DNA of 49,786 nucleotides from an uncultured bacterium (lineage in GTDB: Bacteria > Cyanobacteriota > Vampirovibrionia > Gastranaerophilales > Gastranaerophilaceae), in NCBI GenBank assembly GCA_949035555.1, contig CAROLD010000014.1, forward strand, positions 1 through 49,786. The letters run 5' to 3'. Positions 1 through 9,109 of the stretch are shown here, piece by piece; position 1 is the stretch's first letter; each line of letters begins with the position of its first letter. The notes under the pieces are model-generated. The model was not told the DNA's origin, searched no databases, and saw only the letters and a program-made list of their open reading frames with translations. The translations under genes and the position numbers were made by a program.

Positions 1-55
1 TGTTCTTGCGAGCTGTTAGGCTTAAAAATCTTGCTTGTGATGCACTCATGCCCAT
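1..55 (-). CDS. 5' end of a gene of unknown function, cut by the window edge
   Basis: The ATG is at 55-53 and reads leftwards off the window, giving 18 residues, MGMSASQARFLSLTARKN. A Shine-Dalgarno-like AAAGGA lies about 8 nt upstream of the ATG. The gene is divergent from nifU. From memory, this N-terminal signature (MGMSASQAR followed by a Ser/Thr-Ala-Arg run) starts many proteins of Gastranaerophilales-type genomes, but its function is unknown to me. Only the start is visible, so nothing can be said about domains or length. Confidence 0.6.
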   Translation of the reverse strand, partial: MGMSASQARFLSLTARKN

Positions 56-124
56 GGCGTGATTCCTTTCTCATTTGCTTTCCTTATTTATGGTATCGGC
101 GTGCCAGCTCTAATTCTTTAATAA

Positions 125-154
125 ATTATGCTTGTTTGTAACATTTATTTACAA
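125..154 (-). promoter_or_regulatory. possible promoter for the truncated gene at the left edge
   Basis: On the minus strand a -35-like TTGTAA (154-149) and a -10-like CATAAT (130-125) are separated by 18 nt, about 70 nt upstream of the ATG at 55. Both boxes are imperfect and the region is AT-rich, so this is only a candidate. I saw no equally well spaced promoter for nifU in the same intergenic region. Confidence 0.3.
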
Positions 155-236
155 TTGAATAATTAAATAAAAATTAACTCCTCTTTATAATCGTTATTTT
201 TGAGTTAAAATATTTATATAAGAAAGGGAAAATACT

Positions 237-1085
237 ATGTGGGATTATTCAGAAAAGGTTATGGATCACTACAGAAACCCGCGCAATGTCGGCTCAATAG
301 ATAATGCTGATGCTGTTGGAGTTGCAGGTTCTTTAACCTGTGGTGACCAGTTAAAAATATATTTAAAAATAGAAAATAATATCGTGACAGATGCAAAATT
401 CCAAACTTTCGGATGCGGCTCTGCGGTAGCGAGTTCAAGCATTCTGACTGAAATGATTATTGGAAAAACCGTTGACGACGTGAGAAAAATTACAAACAAA
501 GATATTGCAGACGAACTCGGCGGACTTCCGCCTGAAAAAATGCATTGTTCTGTTATGGGTTATGAGGCTCTTGAAGATGCACTGAAACATTACTCTGCGG
601 ATGGATATGTAGATTTGGATGAAATTCTGGACGAACATTACGGCACACAAAAGAAAGAAAAAACCATCTGCACTTGTTTTCAAATTACAGAAAACATGAT
701 ATGGGATGCTATTAAACAAAACGGTTTAAAAACAGTTGATGAAGTAACTAATTACACCAAGGCAGGCGGGGCATGCGGAAAATGCAAGTCAGCTATTCAA
801 GATGTAATTGACACTTATTACAACAAAGAAAAAGCTGAAGAACAGAAACTAACACCAACACAATGGATTTTAAAGGTTAATAATGTTATCGAAACCCAAA
901 TATCTCCTGAATTACAAAAAGACGGCGGGGATATTGAGCTTGTTGATATTAAAAATAAAACAATTTACGTCAAATTAAGAGGCAAATGTTCAGGTTGCAA
1001 AAATTCGGTTATGACATTAAAGAATTTTGTTGAAAAAACTCTTCAAGATTCTCTAGGTTCTGATATTACCGTAGTAGAGGTATAA
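237..1085 (+). CDS. nifU: NifU: three-domain Fe-S cluster assembly scaffold
   Basis: The 282-aa protein builds Fe-S clusters from sulfur delivered by NifS and passes them to apo-proteins. It has the full NifU layout. Residues 1-125 are the IscU-type scaffold with its three cysteines (C35, C60, C104). Residues about 140-195 are the BFD-like [2Fe-2S] domain (C145, C147, C180, C183). Residues about 205-282 are the Nfu domain with CSGC at 251-254. The start is supported by AAAGGG 8 nt upstream. nifS follows after 2 nt, so the two are co-transcribed and probably translationally coupled. No nitrogenase gene is visible, so a general housekeeping role is more likely than nitrogen fixation; that is inference. 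Confidence 0.95.
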   Translation: MWDYSEKVMDHYRNPRNVGSIDNADAVGVAGSLTCGDQLKIYLKIENNIVTDAKFQTFGCGSAVASSSILTEMIIGKTVDDVRKITNKDIADELGGLPPEKMHCSVMGYEALEDALKHYSADGYVDLDEILDEHYGTQKKEKTICTCFQITENMIWDAIKQNGLKTVDEVTNYTKAGGACGKCKSAIQDVIDTYYNKEKAEEQKLTPTQWILKVNNVIETQISPELQKDGGDIELVDIKNKTIYVKLRGKCSGCKNSVMTLKNFVEKTLQDSLGSDITVVEV

Positions 1086-1087
1086 AA

Positions 1088-2287
1088 ATGACTAATCTTA
1101 TATATTTAGATAATAATGCAACAACAAAAGTTGACGAACGTGTATTAGAAGCAATGCTTCCTTATTTAAAAGAAGAGTATGCAAACCCTTCCAGCATGTA
1201 TGATTTTGCCAAAAAATCTTCAAATGCAATAAAAGAAGCACGCGGGGTTATCAAAGATTTTGTAAATGCAAAAGATGAAAAAGAAATTATTTTCACATCT
1301 TGCGGATCGGAAAGTGCCAGCACGGCAATCCGCGGAGTATTAAATTACAATAAAAATAAAAAACACATAATCACAACTAAAGTTGAACATCCGTGTGTAC
1401 TCAATTTATACAAAGCACTTGAAAAACAGGGCTATAGAGTTGATTATATAGGTGTTAACTCAAACGGAGAACTTGACCTTGAAGAACTTGCTGCCGCAAT
1501 AAATGAAGATACTGCACTGGTATCAATTATGTGGGCAAATAATGAGACAGGTGTCATATATCCAATCAAAAAAATCTCTGAAATAATTAAATCAAAAAAT
1601 AAAGAGACAAAATTCTTTGTAGATGCGGTTCAGGTTGCAGGTAAAATCCCTATTGATGTACAAGAAAACGGCATAGATTTATTAGGAATTTCAGGGCATA
1701 AATTTCACGCACCAAAAGGTATCGGTGCGCTTTATATAAACTCAAAAACAATGATTACCCCGCTGATTATCGGCGGGCATCAAGAACGTGGAAAGCGTGC
1801 AGGAACAGAAAATGTGCCATACATTGCCGGACTGGCAAAAGCAGCTCAACTTGCACAAGACGGTCTGCAATATGAAATAACAGAAGTTAAAAGATTGAGA
1901 GATAAACTTGAATCAAATATCTTAAGCAACATATATAATGCAAGATTAAATACCGGCATTGCAAACCGTGTCCCGAACACCACAAATATCGGATTTGAAT
2001 ATATTGAAGGCGAACTTATACTTCTACATCTTTCTGATCTGGGTATTTGCGCTTCCTCAGGTTCTGCGTGCACATCCGGCTCGCTTGAACCAAGCCACGT
2101 ATTAAGAGCAATGAATGTTCCGTTCACGGCTATTCACGGAAGCATCAGATGGAGCTTGAGCCGTTTCACAACAGAAAAAGAAATTGACTACGTGATTGAA
2201 AAGTTACCTTCTATTATTGAAAAAGTAACCTCAATTTCTCCTTATCAAAACGAACTTCAAGCTTTAAAAGAACTAAGAAATAAGTAA
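1088..2287 (+). CDS. nifS: NifS/IscS-type cysteine desulfurase
   Basis: This PLP enzyme of 399 aa converts cysteine to alanine and yields the persulfide sulfur used by NifU. The PLP lysine is K205 in SGHKFHAPKG. The catalytic cysteine is C328 in SSGSACTSG, on the loop without the long insertion typical of SufS, which points to the NifS/IscS group. The N-terminal YLDNNATT motif is present. The SD (AGAGGT) lies inside the last codons of nifU, 2 nt before the start, so the pair forms a two-gene operon. Length matches the family, and key residues are intact. Confidence 0.95.
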   Translation: MTNLIYLDNNATTKVDERVLEAMLPYLKEEYANPSSMYDFAKKSSNAIKEARGVIKDFVNAKDEKEIIFTSCGSESASTAIRGVLNYNKNKKHIITTKVEHPCVLNLYKALEKQGYRVDYIGVNSNGELDLEELAAAINEDTALVSIMWANNETGVIYPIKKISEIIKSKNKETKFFVDAVQVAGKIPIDVQENGIDLLGISGHKFHAPKGIGALYINSKTMITPLIIGGHQERGKRAGTENVPYIAGLAKAAQLAQDGLQYEITEVKRLRDKLESNILSNIYNARLNTGIANRVPNTTNIGFEYIEGELILLHLSDLGICASSGSACTSGSLEPSHVLRAMNVPFTAIHGSIRWSLSRFTTEKEIDYVIEKLPSIIEKVTSISPYQNELQALKELRNK

Positions 2288-2306
2288 CTTGGTTAAATTA
2301 TAGGAC

Positions 2307-2323
2307 TTTTGTCTTAGACAAAA
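2307..2323. other. short inverted repeat after nifS
   Basis: TTTTGTCT and AGACAAAA form an 8+1+8 inverted repeat 20 nt after the nifS stop. No U-run follows, so it is not a clear intrinsic terminator. It may be a weak 3' end structure or a protein-binding palindrome. Confidence 0.3.
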
Positions 2324-2344
2324 ATAATTGAATTTAAAATATAA

Positions 2345-2409
2345 AAAACTCCTTATTTGTTGAATTGGTTTAGGCAGTAAATAAACTTATTCTTGCACTA
2401 AGGAGTTTT
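2345..2409 (+). promoter_or_regulatory. candidate SD-sequestering hairpin in the leader of the 2414 gene
   Basis: AAAACTCCTTA (2345-2355) is a perfect 11-bp complement of TAAGGAGTTTT (2399-2409). The 3' arm contains the strong SD AAGGAG of the gene that starts at 2414, so pairing would block the ribosome. The 43-nt loop is AT-rich. The structure can act only if transcription starts upstream of 2345, either by read-through from nifS or from an unseen promoter. A promoter inside the loop would remove the 5' arm. Confidence 0.5.
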
Positions 2410-2413
2410 AATT

Positions 2414-3388
2414 ATGAAAAAACTGATTATTTTCTTAGTGCTATTACTTACATGCCAGAGTGCAAATGCAGGACAATATACCTCAACTCTGGATAAAATT
2501 GAAAATTCATTATTCGGCTTTACTTATTCAAATGAATCTGAAACAGCAAGGGTAAACCGTATTGAAGAAAATGTTTACGGTAAAAGTTCAACAGCTCAAA
2601 TGCCAAACCGAATTGCAAAATTAAAAAAAGACCTGTCTGTAGATCAGATGGGAAAAGAAATTACCCCGACTGAAGATACTTTTGCGACACCGGAAGATTC
2701 ATGGGTGTTTGCGAAAGAACCTGTAGAAAGTACTAAAATTGATTATCCTGTAATTAATGAACTTGAAAAAGAAGTCTTTAAAAAAGAGTTCAAAGAGCAG
2801 AATATAAAAACTAGATTATCGAATCTTGAAAAGAAAACACTTGGCAAAACATACGAAAATGATGATTTATCATCACGTGTTGATAGGCTGAAAGCAGAAG
2901 TACGTCCTCAGACCTTTATGGCAAACGGAATGCAGCAACAAGAAAATAATTATTACAATGACACAATTGGAAAAATGGATCAAAATTACCATCTTGACCA
3001 GTATGGCAGTCCGAATTTTGACTATGATATGTACAACAATAGAAACAATAATTTTTCATTCCCGCAAGAAGATGATTATATGTCCTCATCCAAACCAAAT
3101 GTGTTTAAACCATCAAAACCAATGAACCTATCCGGCATAGAAAAAGCGCTGTATAAAACTAAATATGAAAATGAACCCGTAGCAACAAGACTCAGTCGTA
3201 TAGAATCAAGTGTATTTGGAACAAATTTTGCTAATGACAGCGAATCCGAAAGAATTGCACGTATTTCAAGCGCCATAAACGCGCAAAAAACAGCAAAACG
3301 ATATGACAGCAACAGATTTGGTCAAAATATGGCAACGGCTATGCAAATTGGAACAATAATCTTAATGGTGCTTGCTTGTATCCTTTAA
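2414..3388 (+). CDS. secreted helical-repeat protein of unknown function
   Basis: This 324-aa protein is not one I can assign a function to. A signal peptide covers residues 1-19 (cleavage probably after SANA). It is followed by three copies of a roughly 45-residue unit: an amphipathic helix of the type LxxIExxxFG, then a short acidic stretch (SNESETAR, ENDDLSSR, NDSESER), then R(V/I)xRI. The copies lie near residues 28-65, 115-165 and 240-295. The middle (about 170-235) is Asn/Tyr/Gln-rich and low in complexity. The last 20 residues are hydrophobic and could be a C-terminal membrane anchor. The SD AAGGAG is strong but lies in a possible hairpin. It sits alone between nifS and a convergent operon. 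Confidence 0.75.
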   Translation: MKKLIIFLVLLLTCQSANAGQYTSTLDKIENSLFGFTYSNESETARVNRIEENVYGKSSTAQMPNRIAKLKKDLSVDQMGKEITPTEDTFATPEDSWVFAKEPVESTKIDYPVINELEKEVFKKEFKEQNIKTRLSNLEKKTLGKTYENDDLSSRVDRLKAEVRPQTFMANGMQQQENNYYNDTIGKMDQNYHLDQYGSPNFDYDMYNNRNNNFSFPQEDDYMSSSKPNVFKPSKPMNLSGIEKALYKTKYENEPVATRLSRIESSVFGTNFANDSESERIARISSAINAQKTAKRYDSNRFGQNMATAMQIGTIILMVLACIL

Positions 3389-3395
3389 TAATCAA

Positions 3396-3436
3396 CAAAA
3401 GCAAAGCGCGGACTAAAAGTCCGCGCTTTGCTTTTG
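3396..3436. terminator. bidirectional intrinsic terminator
   Basis: A perfect 19-bp stem has arms at 3396-3414 and 3418-3436, a GC-rich core (GCGCGGACT) and a 3-nt loop, with A and T tracts at its outer ends. It lies 8 nt after the stop of the secreted repeat protein and 10 nt before the minus-strand stop of the AsmA-like gene, so it can end both convergent transcripts. Confidence 0.9.
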
Positions 3437-3445
3437 TTTTTAAGT

Positions 3446-6400
3446 TTACTCCGAAGTTGGAGCTGACGGTTCCGGCATTTTAGTTTGTGAATTCTTTACT
3501 GCATTTTTTAGTAAGTTTTTAAAATTTCCGGAACTCTGCGGTCTATCTTCCTTAGCTTGTTCCAGTTCTTTTTTTATTGTTTCTGCTTTGTTCTTTTGCG
3601 TCTCAATAATATTGTTAATATTATTTTTAACATTTTGAGCATTAATTTTCGCATTTTCTACACGGTCAGTAATATTAGTTTTCACAGCATCTTTTGCATT
3701 TTGAAGATCTTTTTTCAAATCCAAGGGTGTAGTATCGCACTGTGACAGCCATTTAAAATTACGCACAGAAGATGAACTTTCAACAGGACCATTAAAAATT
3801 ACTTTAAAATCCTTGAAGGTTTTACTTCCGCTTGTTAAATTTGGAATAAGAGCCGTATTTTCATTTGCGGGGTCAGATGTCATAGATTTCAAAATGTTAG
3901 CAGTCGCAGTACCGAATTTAGGAATATAAGCAAGGAGTTTTTCTACAGAAAGTTCACCAAGCGGTCCGAGACAAGAAACAACTTTTGAATCCAGTCTGCC
4001 CAGAATTGTTAAGTTTGCACTGTTCGGCAAAATATAATAAGAACCGTGAACATAATACGCCATTAATGGTCCTGCAACTTTTATTGATGATATATTGGCA
4101 GTTCCGTTAGCCAAATTCAATTCTCCTGTAATTGATTTATACTTATCCGCTTCCTGAATAGTAGAAAGACCTGATAATGAAGATACAGCCGCCTTTAAAA
4201 TTGAATTTGAAGAAACATTTTGTGCGGCAACAAGATTTTCAAGCTTACCAATACTCATAAATCTACCCTCATCAATATTGAAAGTGATATTACCTTTCAT
4301 TGAATTGATAATTTCCTTATCTGTAACACCGCGCATAGCAAGCTTAGCTGAAAACCCTAAAGTTCCTGTAAGTGCATTTTTAATTCCAGCCGCACCATAT
4401 ACGGCATCCGTTGAATTAAGTCCCTTACCTTTCAAATTTACACCAATAGAAGTATCATTAATACCATAGGAGATATTACCGTTAACTTTTCCATTAAAAG
4501 CATCCCCGACCATATCTGTAAGGTAAAATGTTGTGTAATCTTTCAGTGAAAATTTGGATGAAATATTATTAGCAATAATTCCTCCGAATTTAAACTCATC
4601 TGCGGTTGCACTGCCGTTTAGCACAGAGCCATTAAGGTGAGCAGTAAGATTTTTTAATGCAAAATCCATATCTTTTATAGATATATCGGGAAGTTTTACT
4701 GTACCTTTTAACTGAGGATTAATTGGAACGCCGGAGATGTTAATGTTTCCGTTTGCGGTAATATTTGACTGCCCCATTCCCCAGATTGGAAATGATACAT
4801 TGTTTGGAATTGTTATTGCAAGATTTAACTTAGGAGAAGAGGTCAATTTTGAAACTCCACCTGTTAGTGAAGCAATAGAATTACCGCCGGTATAAACACC
4901 TGAATTGGCAAAAGTAAGATTATCTCCTGAAATATTCATATTTGCCTGAATTTTAGTATCTCTACCTCTAAGTAAATCAATATCAGCAAACTGTAAATAA
5001 TTAGACGGATTAGCAGTGATTAAAACTGAGATATTTTGAGATTTAGCATTACCGTCAGCTTGAATTGACAATGGCAAAGAACCCTTATAAGGAAACATTG
5101 AACGAACTTCCTGCGGCATCATTCCTAAAATATCCGCAGCGTTAATATTTCCGCCGGCTGTTATGTTCATAGACATTTTATCTGTTGTGTAATCCTTTAC
5201 CAGCCCTTTTACATCAATTCTTGAATTATTCAATAATAAGTATGAATTTTTGATACTAATATTATTTTTAGCCATGACTATTTGTGCGGATGGAATATTA
5301 ACAGTTAATTCGGACGGTTTGTTTAAAATATTCAAATTATTTAGAGTAACCTTAACATCCGGAGTTAAATTTTTCAATTTACCTTTAATAATTGCATTTA
5401 TTGAGATAACCCCGTCTTTTATATCATTATCTTTTAATAATGCGGATTGCCCTGCTGCCGCAAGTAAGCCTTTTACTGAAAGATTATCAGCACTTAAATT
5501 CAAGTCCGTATCAGCATTTTGCTCAATAGTACCAACAAGTTTCAACGGATGACCAAGTATAGAAAATCTGAAATTTCTTATATTTACATTGTTGTTCATG
5601 AAATCTATATCAGCATTTATATTGTCAATCACAATATTGTAAAGCCCATACGAAATTTTTGACGGCACAACCTTTAAATACCCTGTAGATAGAACTTTTT
5701 TCATGTCTGAGTTTATATTAAAGTCAGCATCTATTCCTCCTGTGGCAGAAAGTGTTTCAAAATCATTAACACCGAAAGATTGTGCAATGCTGTCAACAAG
5801 GTTAAAAATGTTATTAAATTTCGCATTTGAGCGTAAAGTCAGATCAATTGATGGTTTTTTACCCGTATGAATATTCCCTATAATTTGAGTTTTTTCATTT
5901 TCATCAAGTGAAGTGAAAAATATTGAGTCAATATCAGTTTTATTACCTTTAAAATGCAAATCAAAATAACTTTCAGGAAGCTGTTTCCCGTCAACAGCAA
6001 CAGTCATATCATCAACCTTGAAGTTGCCTTTTATATCAGGATTTTTCATAGTACCGCTAACTTTAACATCAGCACTTACATCTCCATGCAGGTCGTTTTT
6101 TGCCAATGCCTTAAAACTGTCTATAATATTAAAATTTAGCGGCAAAGGTTCGGTAACTGCAGTATCCGTGTCTTTAATTTCAACAGTTTTCGGGAATACC
6201 ATATCATCAAGCTGAACATCCGGCATGATTTTATTCAAAATTTTGATATCATAATTTGATATGACTGATTTATCCAGAACAATTTTACCTTTAGAAGAAA
6301 CTTTTACTTTTTTATCAAGTATAAAATCACTAACCTTAAAATCTTCTCCTTGAATATAATATGATTTACCATCGACAATATCAGAAAATCCAAGTTTATA

Positions 6401-6895
6401 ATTTTTTACTCTTATATTTGGCAGGTGATTAGAAAGTTTAAAACCGTCAGGCAAAGCCGCAGACTGGGCAGATTGATTATTTTTATTTTCTGACAGATAA
6501 TCTAAAATTTGGAAATTGCCGTCTTTTTTAACTACAAGATTAACATCAAGTGATTTAGCAGATATATTAGCAATCTGAATTCGTCTGATAATCAAGGGTA
6601 ACAATGACGCGCGCAGGCTTACGTTTTCCCCTGTAAAAAACGGAGTCTCTGATGCAGGTACAGAAAGCTGAACATTTTTAACCTTTGCGCCGATTGACAA
6701 ATTTGGTGCCGTAACAATTGAAATTCCTTCCAATTTTGTATCGAATCCTGTTGCAGACTTTACAGCATCTTCAATATTTTGACTGTATGAATTTGCAATA
6801 GGAGAGAGCAATACTGGCAATATTAAAAACAGCAGATACAGACCTGCAAATACAGACACAGTCCAAATTCCAAATTTTTTAAATTTATTATTCAT
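3446..6895 (-). CDS. AsmA-family inner-membrane/periplasmic protein
   Basis: The 1149-aa protein resembles the AsmA/YhdP/TamB group, which in other bacteria helps lipids or envelope components cross between membranes. One N-terminal transmembrane segment (about 8-32) is followed by about 1000 residues of repeating beta-rich sequence. This part carries recurrent NI(S/N)-G-V type strands, as in beta-groove proteins. The AsmA C-terminal-like region, with MSIGKLENLVAAQ and later ILGRLDSKV, is at about 885-1000. The last ~90 residues are charged helical sequence, probably coiled coil, ending in a Pro-rich tail. The SD GAGGTGGGG supports the start. It is the last gene of the rqcH-rsmE-cca-asmA run and ends at the strong terminator. 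The exact subfamily is unclear. Confidence 0.8.
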   Translation of the reverse strand: MNNKFKKFGIWTVSVFAGLYLLFLILPVLLSPIANSYSQNIEDAVKSATGFDTKLEGISIVTAPNLSIGAKVKNVQLSVPASETPFFTGENVSLRASLLPLIIRRIQIANISAKSLDVNLVVKKDGNFQILDYLSENKNNQSAQSAALPDGFKLSNHLPNIRVKNYKLGFSDIVDGKSYYIQGEDFKVSDFILDKKVKVSSKGKIVLDKSVISNYDIKILNKIMPDVQLDDMVFPKTVEIKDTDTAVTEPLPLNFNIIDSFKALAKNDLHGDVSADVKVSGTMKNPDIKGNFKVDDMTVAVDGKQLPESYFDLHFKGNKTDIDSIFFTSLDENEKTQIIGNIHTGKKPSIDLTLRSNAKFNNIFNLVDSIAQSFGVNDFETLSATGGIDADFNINSDMKKVLSTGYLKVVPSKISYGLYNIVIDNINADIDFMNNNVNIRNFRFSILGHPLKLVGTIEQNADTDLNLSADNLSVKGLLAAAGQSALLKDNDIKDGVISINAIIKGKLKNLTPDVKVTLNNLNILNKPSELTVNIPSAQIVMAKNNISIKNSYLLLNNSRIDVKGLVKDYTTDKMSMNITAGGNINAADILGMMPQEVRSMFPYKGSLPLSIQADGNAKSQNISVLITANPSNYLQFADIDLLRGRDTKIQANMNISGDNLTFANSGVYTGGNSIASLTGGVSKLTSSPKLNLAITIPNNVSFPIWGMGQSNITANGNINISGVPINPQLKGTVKLPDISIKDMDFALKNLTAHLNGSVLNGSATADEFKFGGIIANNISSKFSLKDYTTFYLTDMVGDAFNGKVNGNISYGINDTSIGVNLKGKGLNSTDAVYGAAGIKNALTGTLGFSAKLAMRGVTDKEIINSMKGNITFNIDEGRFMSIGKLENLVAAQNVSSNSILKAAVSSLSGLSTIQEADKYKSITGELNLANGTANISSIKVAGPLMAYYVHGSYYILPNSANLTILGRLDSKVVSCLGPLGELSVEKLLAYIPKFGTATANILKSMTSDPANENTALIPNLTSGSKTFKDFKVIFNGPVESSSSVRNFKWLSQCDTTPLDLKKDLQNAKDAVKTNITDRVENAKINAQNVKNNINNIIETQKNKAETIKKELEQAKEDRPQSSGNFKNLLKNAVKNSQTKMPEPSAPTSE

Positions 6896-6953
6896 ATCCC
6901 CACCTCAGTTTTTCAATTTTATTTTAGCATAAAACTCTATATTTGAAGCTATA

Positions 6954-8360
6954 CTACATGATAGTCTTAACAAATGCAATCGCGTCGTCTTTTGTTAACA
7001 CATCTCCTGAAATTTGAGCATCATGCAAAGCTTCCATAATCTCACCCAGCCTGCGAGAAGGTTTGATATTTAAAATTTCCATAACCTCGATTCCATCTAA
7101 AAGTTTCGGCAAAGGCTGCAGCGTTTCTTTTGCTTCAAGATAAAAATGAAGAAGTTTATTTAACAGCGAAATATTTTCTTCTACAATTTCCTCCGTAATC
7201 TCCGGACCTCGAGCAGAAAGTCTGTCAGCTTGAGCAACTAATATATTATCAATAGCGTTATCTTCCATTTTTCTAACAAATCGCATCATAACTTTTTCGC
7301 TCAACTCAGGACTTGAAACAACAGCTGTCGGATACATATGTTTTTTTATCATAAGTTTAATATAATCAATTTGTTTGTTTGAAAAAGCCATTGATTTCAA
7401 AATCGGCACCGCAAACTTTGCCCCAACATCATCATGCTTTATAAATCTGTGGCGTCCGGTATCTTCTTCAATAGTCCATGTTGAAAATTTTCCGATATCG
7501 TGCATAAAACATGCAAGACGCAGGTGCGCTAGTCTTGAAAATCCTCCGAAATCAACTTTGTCCATATGTTCTTTTACATTCGCTGATGAATTTTCATAAA
7601 GGATGCCGACCTGCCTCACTGTTTCAATACTATGATTGAACAAATCGAGATGATGATGCAAATTCGGCGGAACCTGTTTTAACTCTTTCACAAATGGGAA
7701 GATCAATTCCAATAAACCGCATTCATCCATTTTTAATAAAGCTTCAGATGCATATTTTCCGTTGAACAATTTCATTAATTCATATACGATACGCTCACAT
7801 GCAGGTTCTTTGACCATATGGGAATATTTTTTAGCAATAGTTATAAGTTTCGGAGCAATTTCAAAACCTGTAAGCGAATAAAATCTAAAAATTCTGAGAA
7901 GTCTTAAAGGGTCATCTACAAAATTCTGTTCTGTTATCTCGCGCAAAATACCGTTTTGTAAATCAACCACACCGCCTGCAAAGTCAAGAATTTCACCTGT
8001 ACGAATGTCAGTCGCAATGGCATTGATTGTTAAATCCCTGCGCATTATATCTTTTTCAAGAGAGCCCTCAACAGGATTGGTGATATCAAGAAAATTCAAT
8101 TTATCAGGCATTACAACACGGTAAATTTTATTAACCTCATCAAGTGGAACAAATGTTGCACCAAAGAATTCCGAAACCTGCAAAGAAAACTCCCGAGCCT
8201 CAGCATCCGTAACAATTAAATCTCTGTCATATGAAGTTTTACCGCAAAAATAATCTCTCACAGAGCCGCCGACAAGATAAATCTTATTTGGGAAAAAGCT
8301 TGCAAGATTATTCAAAATTTCATCATTCTTGATACTATCTGTTACAGTTTGAATATTCAT
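6954..8360 (-). CDS. cca: CCA tRNA nucleotidyltransferase / poly(A) polymerase family with HD domain
   Basis: It probably adds or repairs the 3' CCA of tRNA in the cytoplasm. The N-terminal class II nucleotidyltransferase head has GGSVRD and the metal-binding DRD, then RRDLTINAIA and LRLLRIFRF, which are family hallmarks. An HD phosphohydrolase-type domain follows, with HDIGK and downstream HDD and KKH. I start it at the ATG at 8360 (468 aa). A TTG at 8375 would add five residues but lies one base after an AGGA, too close to serve it. The gene begins inside the 3' end of rsmE, so translational coupling is likely. CCA addition versus polyadenylation cannot be told apart by eye. Confidence 0.9.
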   Translation of the reverse strand: MNIQTVTDSIKNDEILNNLASFFPNKIYLVGGSVRDYFCGKTSYDRDLIVTDAEAREFSLQVSEFFGATFVPLDEVNKIYRVVMPDKLNFLDITNPVEGSLEKDIMRRDLTINAIATDIRTGEILDFAGGVVDLQNGILREITEQNFVDDPLRLLRIFRFYSLTGFEIAPKLITIAKKYSHMVKEPACERIVYELMKLFNGKYASEALLKMDECGLLELIFPFVKELKQVPPNLHHHLDLFNHSIETVRQVGILYENSSANVKEHMDKVDFGGFSRLAHLRLACFMHDIGKFSTWTIEEDTGRHRFIKHDDVGAKFAVPILKSMAFSNKQIDYIKLMIKKHMYPTAVVSSPELSEKVMMRFVRKMEDNAIDNILVAQADRLSARGPEITEEIVEENISLLNKLLHFYLEAKETLQPLPKLLDGIEVMEILNIKPSRRLGEIMEALHDAQISGDVLTKDDAIAFVKTIM

Positions 8361-9069
8361 ATATAATATTACCAAGTCCTACAATTACAGCAGTTTCAGC
8401 TTTCAAAATCAAATCGCCCAGAGTAAGCATCTCAAACCCATTAGTGACAAAACAGTCGAATTCTCGCGGAGAAAATCCACCCTCTGGCCCAATTATTACT
8501 AACACTTTATCCCCTTTTTTAATCGGTTCAATTTCGCGGATTGTTTTATCTGCAATCCTTTCACAAAAAACAATAATCCTGTCAAAAGAATTTTCGCAGA
8601 TAAGTTTTTCTATTGTTGTGACATCAAAACATTCCGGAATACTTGCCCTTTCACATTGTTTTGAAGCCTCATACATAACCTTATTCCATTTTGGAACCTT
8701 CTTTTCAGCAACAGATTTATTCAAAGCACAATTGGCAGTCATAACAGGGTAAACACCTTTTACCCCGAGTTCTGTTGCCTTTTCAACCACAATTGACTGA
8801 GCATCCGAGCGCAGAGGGCTTTGTGCAAGATACAAATCAAAATCCAATTCTCGCTTTGATACGTAAGATTTTTCTATTTTTGCGAAAATCGAGCTATTTG
8901 TAATTTCTGTTATTATTGTTTCATACTGTATTTTATTTTCATCAATCAATAGAAGCTTCTCTCCGGCGCGCGCACGAAGCGAGCGAGCTATATGAATGTA
9001 GTTTTCTTTATCTGAAATCTCTACAGAATTATTACTTATTTGGTTAGAATTTATAAAAAAATGCGGCAT
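8335..9069 (-). CDS. rsmE: 16S rRNA (uracil-1498-N3)-methyltransferase
   Basis: RsmE is a SPOUT-class enzyme that methylates U1498 of 16S rRNA using S-adenosylmethionine. At 244 aa it matches the usual length. The C-terminal knot motifs are clear: VIIGPEGGFSPREF and LGDLILKAETAVIVGL. The N-terminal PUA-like domain starts MPHFF and includes the family IARSLRARAGEKLLLID stretch. An SD (AGAGGT) precedes the ATG. It sits 40 nt after rqcH and overlaps cca, linking ribosome maturation, tRNA 3'-end repair and ribosome rescue in one transcript. Confidence 0.95.
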   Translation of the reverse strand: MPHFFINSNQISNNSVEISDKENYIHIARSLRARAGEKLLLIDENKIQYETIITEITNSSIFAKIEKSYVSKRELDFDLYLAQSPLRSDAQSIVVEKATELGVKGVYPVMTANCALNKSVAEKKVPKWNKVMYEASKQCERASIPECFDVTTIEKLICENSFDRIIVFCERIADKTIREIEPIKKGDKVLVIIGPEGGFSPREFDCFVTNGFEMLTLGDLILKAETAVIVGLGNIIYEYSNCNR

Positions 9070-9109
9070 AAATTACCTCTGCTGTTAAATATATTATAAC
9101 ATAAGGTTA

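Noticed and set aside
155..191. Promoter for nifU (TTGAAT with TATAAT at 186-191)
   Set aside because: The two boxes are 25 nt apart, too far for a normal promoter; no better -35 was seen.
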